NCBI GenBank assembly: GCA_000697475.1
Contig: JNEU01001144.1
Location: forward strand, 248,001 to 312,000
DNA from: Lichtheimia corymbifera B2541
Lineage: Eukaryota > Mucoromycota > Mucoromycetes > Mucorales > Lichtheimiaceae
Direction of reading: 5' to 3'
DNA: 64,000 nucleotides
Below the pieces are notes generated by a model. It was not told where the DNA came from. It did no database searches and worked only from the letters and a program-made list of their open reading frames with translations. How positions within the stretch are numbered: position 1 is the stretch's first letter; every line of letters begins with the position of its first letter. This document shows positions 57,273 to 64,000 of the stretch, in pieces. A program made the position numbers and the translations under genes.

Positions 57273-58392
57273 TGTCAATGGTAGCTTGTGTGAGGCAGCA
57301 AGCAAGAGAAAGAAGCTCGTATTGGAAGTCGGATCACCTATTTTTGGTATTGGGGAGTGACTATGCGAGGCGATGTGATTTGCCCGTTGCACTTGATAAT
57401 GAATCCAACACCATTATGCATATCAATACCATATACACACAAAGGCATTGGTAAATGAAATATAAACTGAAGGATACATCTAGTAGTGTGGGCTCCAATG
57501 ACTGTCGTCCTATATATAGTGCTGATATGGAAGATGCATATTGGCTTAAGCAATGATTGTTCCTTGACAACACAGGTACACGACGCAGACTCGAACGAAT
57601 AGTCAATTGCTTGCTAGAAAATGGTGGTCATGTTGGAATAAAATAGGCATGTTAAGATCATCAAACACAAGTGCTTTTACACGTAACTATCAGCATATGC
57701 TGTGGAGCGAGTGTCGTTGTCAGGGAAAGTATAGACCGCAAGAGAGAATTTAACCACGGTAAAGAAGAATGATGGGTATGCTAATTGAAGGTGGAAGCGT
57801 GGTTGTAAAGGATCACTTCAACAGCGCAGCACATGTGTGAGCTTAGCTGACACGAAAATCGCACATCCCAATATCCGGTTGCACCGACGATCCGAGAACA
57901 GTACAATCGCTTTTGCCATGTGATGTTTTCCTTTGTTGTTTGTTGGCCGTCGCTGTAGGAAAAAAAGCCGTCAAATTGCTTACTTTCCCATTTTGCAATT
58001 ACAGCAAAATCGCTTTTATTCTTTGGTGCCAAATTAGCAGAGATCGTGTAATGACGTCTAACGTCATTGTGGAGGACAAAGATCGGAGGGCGGGTTACTC
58101 TAAATACACATCATCATCGCTACCCTGCATTCATCTCACTCCCCGCACTCACGGCGTAGCATATTTTCCATTGTGATACTGGAGACCAGCTTGCACAGCC
58201 CATTGTTACGATACCTCTTGCCTTACCTGATGCAACACAAGATTGCAACCTTGCACAACGCGTAACCTATTGCAATGGTATCTTCCAAAATGATGGAATA
58301 ATGAAGCCATCCTCTTCACTTTTATCGCAATCAGCCATTCATGTCGCGATAGAAAAAGTTGTTGTTATCGCTATCTCGATACATCCATGATC
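57273..58392. other. intergenic, about 1.1 kb
   Basis: Upstream of SDS3. No gene, RNA or repeat supported. Confidence 0.55.
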
Positions 58393-58704
58393 TTACATTT
58401 GCTTGCCTTTATCCACCATATCGTAGCTACGCTGAGGATCATTCTGATTTTGAAGGGGTCGTTGTTGGAAGGGGTATGCCGACCAACCGGGGTTGATGAT
58501 GATGAAAGAATACAGTATATGGTGTTGTGTGCGGAGAGCTGAGCTAACCCCTTTCCCCTTTCTCGATGAGCTCATGATATTGTCAGCGGAAACCGTGGTA
58601 CCAATGTGTGCACATATGATCAATGCCATGTATAAATACCGTGTATGTATTATAATATTCAACTCGTTGGCCGTTGATGACGCATCAGATGCTCGCGTGG
58701 CCAT
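58393..58704 (-). CDS. hypothetical small protein
   Basis: An ATG-to-stop frame of 103 codons. The C-terminal part INPGWSAYPFQQRPLQNQNDPQRSYDM is polar and Pro/Gln-rich, unlike random frames here; the N-terminal part has one hydrophobic stretch (LYMALIICAHIGTTV). The stop overlaps a good donor (CAAAT|GTAAGATC), so the last codons may be part of a longer spliced gene, and an internal ATG (58575, MSSSRKGKG) is an alternative start. No family recognised. Confidence 0.3.
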   Translation of the reverse strand: MATRASDASSTANELNIIIHTRYLYMALIICAHIGTTVSADNIMSSSRKGKGVSSALRTQHHILYSFIIINPGWSAYPFQQRPLQNQNDPQRSYDMVDKGKQM

Positions 58705-59900
58705 GGTGCGAAAAATGACACGTGCCGGGTGTGTTCGGCAGCGGCATGAAATGCCGAGTTTGCATATCTATGGCTATTTATTTAGCAGGGTGATTCGTTC
58801 ATTCATCATTAAAGTAGATGACAAGTTAAAAAAGCTCAAGCCTTGTCCGAAATGCAGGAGGATACTTAGATCTGCTGCTCCCCCCTGAATGTATCATTAG
58901 AGCCATACTTGCTTGTGTAGATAAGAATAAACATGCCAAGACGGCATACATTGTGTATCGTGGACTGATCACGGGGCTTGTTTTATGTGGTCCACAAAAG
59001 TGGATGAGCAAACCAGCTGCGGCAATTTATTATATTCGTTATCCTCCACAGATAAGCAATAAAGTAAGGCTGGTGATACGCTGCCTCCTTTGATGATGAC
59101 AGCATAAGTGCGGTGATTATATAGTTCCGATAATGAAATGCTTATATCATCTGGGAAATTCTATAGGCGAAGATATCAGGGACAATGAATTTTAGTGCGT
59201 TGCTGCGAGTCACCGACGATTATCACCGCCTCACTTAACCTGAATACAGGATTATATCCTTCATTTTATTGTATGTGGAAAAAATTGTCACCCGACAAAA
59301 TGAACTTGTCAGCTCATGCTATTAGTACTTTAGTGCGATGGATGGCATCCTTGATGGGTGAGGAATAATGGTATTTCTAATTTCTATTGGGTAAGAATCC
59401 AAACGTGGTGCTGCCCCATGAACCATTATCCTCATCTGGATAAGCCGTGTCCACATGATGCAGCACAATAGTCTTTCTCTCTTTCTCTCTTGGATACCCG
59501 TATCAATCCAACATATTAGAAATAAAGGGAGAGCATGAAATGAAAAGGAAAGAGTAGCGTGAGCGTACAATGCACCTGGTTCTTGAGCTAAACCGGATAT
59601 AGCAACTTTCGTCATGTCGTACACAAAGTTGAGGCTGGAAAAGTGCAAGTAGAGGCACGAATGAAACGACGGTGAGACAATATCGCCACGTGTGGTGGAT
59701 CGCCGTCTAGCCAGTAGAATCTAAAGGTGGGCTCTCTTCGTTCCCCCCGTCTTTTGATTACGAGACGTTGCCTAATTGAGCTGTCTGCTGCGATCAAGGC
59801 CGCCTTACAGTATATAAAGCCCACCTCCTTTTGTCTCTTCTTTTTTTCCCCAATCTTCTCATACTTAATTGACAATCACAAAACGTTTCACTCTTACAAA
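58705..59900. promoter_or_regulatory. intergenic, about 1.2 kb, with promoter of the zinc-knuckle gene
   Basis: The 3' end holds a clear core promoter: TATATAAAG at 59811-59819, followed by a pyrimidine-rich 5'UTR (CTTTTGTCTCTTCTTTTTTTCCCC) and an A-rich leader CTCTTACAAA before the ATG at 59901. The rest shows no gene. Confidence 0.65.
59811..59819 (+). promoter_or_regulatory. TATA box of the zinc-knuckle gene
   Basis: TATATAAAG, 82 nt upstream of the ATG, with a TC-rich stretch in between where transcription would begin. Strong consensus form, suggesting a highly or regulated expressed gene. Confidence 0.7.
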
Positions 59901-60053
59901 ATGTCTGACGGAAGATGTATCCATTGCGGCCAAAAGGGTCATTATTCAATGTAAGTTGTTTTCATCATGCATCATATACGATCAACCAGGAGATGCTAAC
60001 CATCAATCTCAATTTACAGGATGTGCCCAAAGAAACCAGCCTCTGCTGCGTAA
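59901..60053 (+). CDS. 27-residue single CCHC zinc-knuckle microprotein
   Basis: Two exons: 59901-59950 and 60020-60053, joined through a 69-nt GTAAGT...TTTACAG intron. The product has 27 residues and is essentially one zinc knuckle: CIHCGQKGHYSMMC, a perfect CX2CX4HX4C, with short flanks MSDGR and PKKPASAA. The last Cys is supplied by exon 2, so the metal site exists only after splicing. The ATG is the only in-frame ATG after the TATA box and pyrimidine leader. CCHC knuckles bind single-stranded RNA or DNA, and are found in Gag proteins and in larger CNBP/Gis2 or Air proteins with several copies; a free single knuckle is unusual. Chance formation of donor, acceptor, phase and all four ligands is unlikely. 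Confidence 0.75.
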
Positions 60054-60861
60054 AATGATAACTCACGATCAAAGAATTCCAAATACCAACATCCCGATAT
60101 ATTGACAAGATTGAGTCAGCAACTAGAAGGTTGCCTTGTACACGCACCACCACCACCACCACCACCACCACGACGGATCCACGTTGTAAACAATTCAGCA
60201 ATCAACACCACCACTATCATCACACTTTGCAATGTTGACGAGCAGGTGCTCTTACCTTTTTATATCCATATCCACTTTGTAAACGGCCGGTCCCACGCAT
60301 CATTATGTACCAATATTATGCCCCATCTTTAATTATTAGCATCCACCTTATTGTATGATTATATAGAAGCATCCTCCTAGTAATACATTTTTTATGACAC
60401 GCAACAATTTCTTGTGCAATACCGTGAAAGGTTTTGGTGATAAACGGAAATCATCAAGGTTATAGTTGGTTACTAGTAACGCTCAACACAACCTTGTGTA
60501 AATACGTCATTGGGTAACACACAAAGAAGACGAAGGATAACGAATTCCACCCCCATACCATACACAGAGCATAAGATAAGGATGGTCATGAGTCCATTGA
60601 ATGGGCTTGGCGTTCTTAACAAAGGATCATCCAAAAAAAGTGCATTTGAGAATACAACGGTATGTCTTTATAGATTATTTACTGATGCATAAAGGGGGAG
60701 AGTATAAAGGTGAATGGTGATACGAGACGCTATGGCTTGGATGTTCAAGGATGGGGTGGGGATTCATTCATCGTTTTCTGGATTCCTTTCCCTCCGCTGT
60801 CACGAGTCTTCAATCCAAGCGTGCCTCTTTATCTCGTTTCTTTCTTCCCAGTACACGCACC
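60054..60861. other. intergenic, 808 bp
   Basis: 3' of the zinc-knuckle gene and 5' of CGI121. Holds a CCA microsatellite (60145-60171). No gene seen. Confidence 0.55.
60145..60171. repeat. CCA trinucleotide microsatellite
   Basis: Nine CAC/CCA units in the 3' region of the zinc-knuckle gene. Confidence 0.95.
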
Positions 60862-61562
60862 ATGGAATCACATACACTTGACTTATACCCAAATCGAGGA
60901 CCTGTTCATATGGCCTTGTTTCGCAAAGTTACCAATGCTCCTGAATTGCGACAGCGTCTTATTGCCCAGGATCAGTCATTGTCGTACGCCCTTATTGACG
61001 CATCGCTCATTCTCAACCCTTTCCATGCGCTTCTTGCTGTCAACCGCGCCGTTCACGACGAGCAAAACAACCAACTCAAGAGCCATAATATCAATTCCGA
61101 AATCGTGATTGAGCTTTCACCAAACTACAACGTATGACTTTGCATATATATCCACGTGACCGTGTGCGATAGCATACACCGTCTTGATGATGATGATAAC
61201 GGGAATCTCACATATTGCTTGCTACTCGTCTATATACAGATTGCCCAGTCCTTAAGGCGGTTTGGAATCAGCGATACTTCAGAGAATTTGTTGGTGATCA
61301 AAGTTGGTGGTGAATCTGGCGAGGTGCAACAGGATATGATCAACAATGTCAAGGGTGAATTGGTGCCACTATCAGAACTGGACCAGATGCACGATATCAA
61401 ATCTATCCAAAAGGTAAAAAAGATGCGTGGGAAATTATCATGGCACGCAACAGAAGGATTGATGTGATTGCATTTTAGTATTATCAGCTGGGCAATCAAG
61501 AAGGTGATCCACAACAAATGCTTCCATTGGTCACAGGTGCAATGGCGCTCAAGGGATTGTAG
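60862..61562 (+). CDS. CGI121: KEOPS/EKC complex subunit Cgi121 (TPRKB)
   Basis: Three exons: 60862-61131, 61240-61413, 61479-61562; 175 residues, the family size. Typical sequence LFRKVTNAPELRQRL, YALIDASLILNPFHALLAVNRAVH, SEIVIELSPNYN|IAQSLRRFGISD, ENLLVIKVGGE, and a C-terminus with YYQLGNQEGD. Cgi121 binds Bud32 and tRNA in the KEOPS complex, which makes the universal t6A37 modification of ANN-decoding tRNAs. The first ATG with good context (60862) is preferred over the upstream frame. No oddities. Confidence 0.93.
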
Positions 61563-61952
61563 AGGATTATATACGTATAATAAAGGTAGAGCTTTTCACT
61601 ACGATGGGTCTTTGGGTGATTGATTTCGATCTATCATACTATCTGCATAGCAACCCAACCAGTAGAAGTAATTCGTGTGCCTAGTATAGATACTTATGCT
61701 TTACCCTCATAAAATTTCTCATCTGTATACTGCATCATGTGCCTTAATATGTAGCCACCGTGATGTTTGTTATTTGAAGGGAGCATGGAGCGGTGGGAAA
61801 AGCTAAAAAGTGCACACAAAAATTATGTGACACAGTTTGTATGCATTCAATCATTGCCACACCATGTATGCGAATGGATCTTTGGTTGAACAAGATAATA
61901 TTGAGCGAGAAACAAATACAAAAGGTGGGGGTAAGATATTGATGAATCAAAA
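61563..61952. other. intergenic, 390 bp
   Basis: Between convergent CGI121 and the phosphotransferase gene; terminator regions of both. No other feature. Confidence 0.55.
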
Positions 61953-63565
61953 CTACAACTTGCTTGGGTTCAAATCGCCTTGGTCCACAATCTCAAGTGC
62001 AAGGAAAGCAAGAGGCTTAAAGTTCTCAGCATGGCGTTTGGCTTGAGCAGATGATGCTTGTCGGCGAGCCACACGTGCAGCAATACCCTGCAAAATAACA
62101 GACAACTGGACACGGCACATTATCAGCATCAATGTTGTCATCCACGTACAACACCTTGACTTACTCTGAAAAAGGAAAATGCTACGGCAAATAACCAACG
62201 ATCGATAGGATAAGGTCTGCCCACGTGCTTGCAATATACTTGCATAAGTTCTTCAGCACCAGGGATTGGCAAAGGTCCAGGGTGATTCTTGAATCCAGGA
62301 ATAGGAGCAGTAGCAGGGACGTAAAAAGGCTGCAGGAGATTCGAAAGATCTGACAGCGGGTGACCAATTGTAGACAATTCCCAATCGAGGACACCAATGA
62401 CTCGAGGCTCAGTGGGATGGAAGATCTAAATACATTATATCATCATGTGAGCTCTCATATTCATGCAATCCACGGTTCCATATATTACCATGTTGTCAAT
62501 CTATATATGATAAAACCCCGATTAGCATAAGGAAAGACATTTGAAAAAAAAGAGGCATACCTTAAAGTCACCATGGACAATGGTTGATTCATCAGCTGGT
62601 TGATTCTTTTTAAACCAGGCAAACATTTCTTCCATCCGTGGAATAGGTCCAACCACCTCACCGGTATCTTGATCTTTGGCAGCAGATTGAGCGGCTGAAA
62701 CCTTACTAAGTGATCTCATCTGGCGGTTATAAAAATCAGAAGGACGTCCGTAATCTCCCAAACCAATGGCCTTGTAATCAATACGGTGAAGCTTGGCGAG
62801 CGTTTCCATAGCCGAGAACCAGCTATATCCAAAGCCATCAATCATCATGTCATATCCCCTATATCCTCTTTGTATACTTACCACTTTTTACGTTCTTCAA
62901 ATGGGATTTGAGGCATACGCACATCCTCAAAGATCCTGCCCTTGAGGAATTCCATGACCTAAGTCGATGTATAAGCATCTCCTGCGTGCTTATTTTGCTC
63001 TCCTTTTGTACACTTACATAGAAGGGAGTACCAATCACGGCCGTGTCAGTACACAATGTGTATACCTTGGGAACAGGGACATCAGTGCCATCACCCAATG
63101 CTTTGATGATTCGGTATTCTCGTTCAACGGCATGTGCAGTGCTTGATAAGAGAGCTCCTGGAGGTTTCTTACGAAGTACATACTGGGTTTGGCTATCAAT
63201 GGCATTTAATCTTTCCGCCCCACATGATTGTGAAACCACCACACTCATCCACCAAATCGCATTGCTTTAAACGCACTCCCCCCACACATGCACAAAGCAT
63301 ACTTACTTTCCATCCTTGATTAGATATGTTGGATTAGATTGACCATGCTTGAACTGCTTCACGTCGAGAGGTGCCGTAAATCCTGGAATATTGGCCACGA
63401 GATAGGCTTCGAGAGCAGCGACATTGAGCTCATGTCTATATTTTTCGGTTGTTGCATCGTATGACATAGTCGCATTAGGCACCAGTACTTTAGTGAACTT
63501 GTTGAATAAACACATTACCCAGCACGGACATCGGATGTTGCTTGTCCACTTGACTTGTTGGTCAT
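61953..63565 (-). CDS. ACAD10/11-type phosphotransferase (APH kinase fold), peroxisomal
   Basis: Eight exons: 63565-63519, 63435-63307, 63192-63018, 62958-62882, 62822-62561, 62500-62489, 62425-62165, 62087-61953; 365 residues. APH/aminoglycoside-kinase-like fold of the ACAD10/11 N-terminal type: [38 protein letters not shown], the catalytic HGDFK|IDNM (general-base Asp; the Asn and following residues come from a 12-nt exon) and the metal-binding [10 protein letters not shown]. In animals this domain phosphorylates 4-hydroxy fatty acids so that the acyl-CoA dehydrogenase half can process them; here it stands alone. The C-terminus is SKL, a canonical PTS1 peroxisomal signal. Earlier frames around 63707 are upstream of the chosen ATG. 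Confidence 0.9.
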
Positions 63566-64000
63566 TGTCGAGGCTGTGAAGAGGAAGAAGCGAAAAGAAA
63601 GGCGGCAAGTGGGTCGGTGGTCTTAATAGGTTGAGCTGGTGCACGCGGTGGATTTCTGATGACAAAGGATCCAGACGTCTTGGTTTCACCAACTTGTTAG
63701 CCAACATGTAAGCGGCTGCTTAAGCCGTCCCGACAATGAACCGTAAAAACAAATGTCATCCGTTATTCACCTTTATTATCTTTATTATCCACGTTGCTAT
63801 CTTTTGTCATCCTTTATACTGCGCAATATGTAACATGTGAGTACCATAGCAACGTCCCTGTTCGTACGACCATAAATTTTATCTTGCTGCAAATGAGACA
63901 TACGGCATTATTCGTGATGAGAAAACCATATTCCCATGGTCAACGGAGATCTATTCACCTTACCATACTCCTTGTTTCGCTTACTAAGGTGGCCATCGAT
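63566..64000. promoter_or_regulatory. 5' region of the ACAD10/11-type gene, to window end
   Basis: 435 bp upstream of the phosphotransferase start. Short unsupported frames only; no gene is seen to the window edge. Confidence 0.5.

Noticed and set aside
59727..59954. Upstream extension of the zinc-knuckle frame into the promoter
   Set aside because: No in-frame ATG upstream of 59901, and the region contains the TATA box and pyrimidine-rich leader.

Overview
The window is nuclear DNA of a fungus, most likely an early-diverging mould of the Mucorales (Mucoromycota); a Lichtheimia/Absidia-type genome would fit, but genus cannot be fixed from this sequence. Reasons: dense protein genes on both strands, mostly 50-90 nt introns with GTAAGT/GTATGT donors, fungal-only families (velvet factor, DASH subunit Hsk3, mL60, Spp1, Sds3), many Gln/Thr/Ser homopolymers, and one minor-spliceosome (U12, AT-AC) intron, a class known from Rhizopus but lost in most Dikarya. 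I rebuilt gene models by hand: every multi-exon model below keeps phase across all junctions, and the spliced lengths are whole numbers of codons.

Layout. 1-7.3 kb: EST1/SMG7-like protein (cut by the window edge), complex I B12/NDUFB3, two F-box genes and a stand-alone copy of the Nup93/Nic96 N-terminal region. 7.4-15.5 kb: a 925-residue Ser/Gln-rich nuclear-type protein, the COMPASS subunit Spp1, cytochrome oxidase subunit IV/Cox5 and an F-box/LRR gene. 15.6-25.5 kb: ZNF598/Hel2, BUB1 kinase, a 91-residue unknown, and COPII SEC24 in 13 exons. 26-29.4 kb: gene-free, with an array of nested palindromic (foldback) repeats. 29.4-39.5 kb: glucosidase II beta with a damaged second LDLa repeat, tRNA-His(GTG), BAP31/Yet, DPH3, a START protein and a velvet factor with a GC-AG intron. 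41-52.5 kb: arginyl-tRNA synthetase, a low-complexity basic protein, an Hst3/Hst4-type sirtuin with a PIP-like motif, mitochondrial ribosomal protein mL60, and the DHTKD1-type 2-oxoadipate dehydrogenase E1. 53.6-63.6 kb: DASH Hsk3, RPA-interacting protein, Sds3 (with the U12 intron), a 27-residue single-zinc-knuckle protein, KEOPS Cgi121, and a peroxisomal (SKL-ending) ACAD10/11-type kinase whose catalytic Asn lies in a 12-nt microexon.

The genes are ordinary housekeeping neighbours rather than one pathway. Loose themes are mitochondrial energy and ribosome genes, chromatin (Spp1, Sds3, sirtuin), mitosis (Bub1, Hsk3), RNA/translation quality control (EST1/SMG7, ZNF598, DPH3, Cgi121) and the secretory pathway (Sec24, glucosidase II, BAP31). 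The observations most worth following are the 27-residue zinc-knuckle gene, the U12 intron in SDS3, the Nup93 N-terminus-only gene, the foldback array and the altered glucosidase II beta exon.
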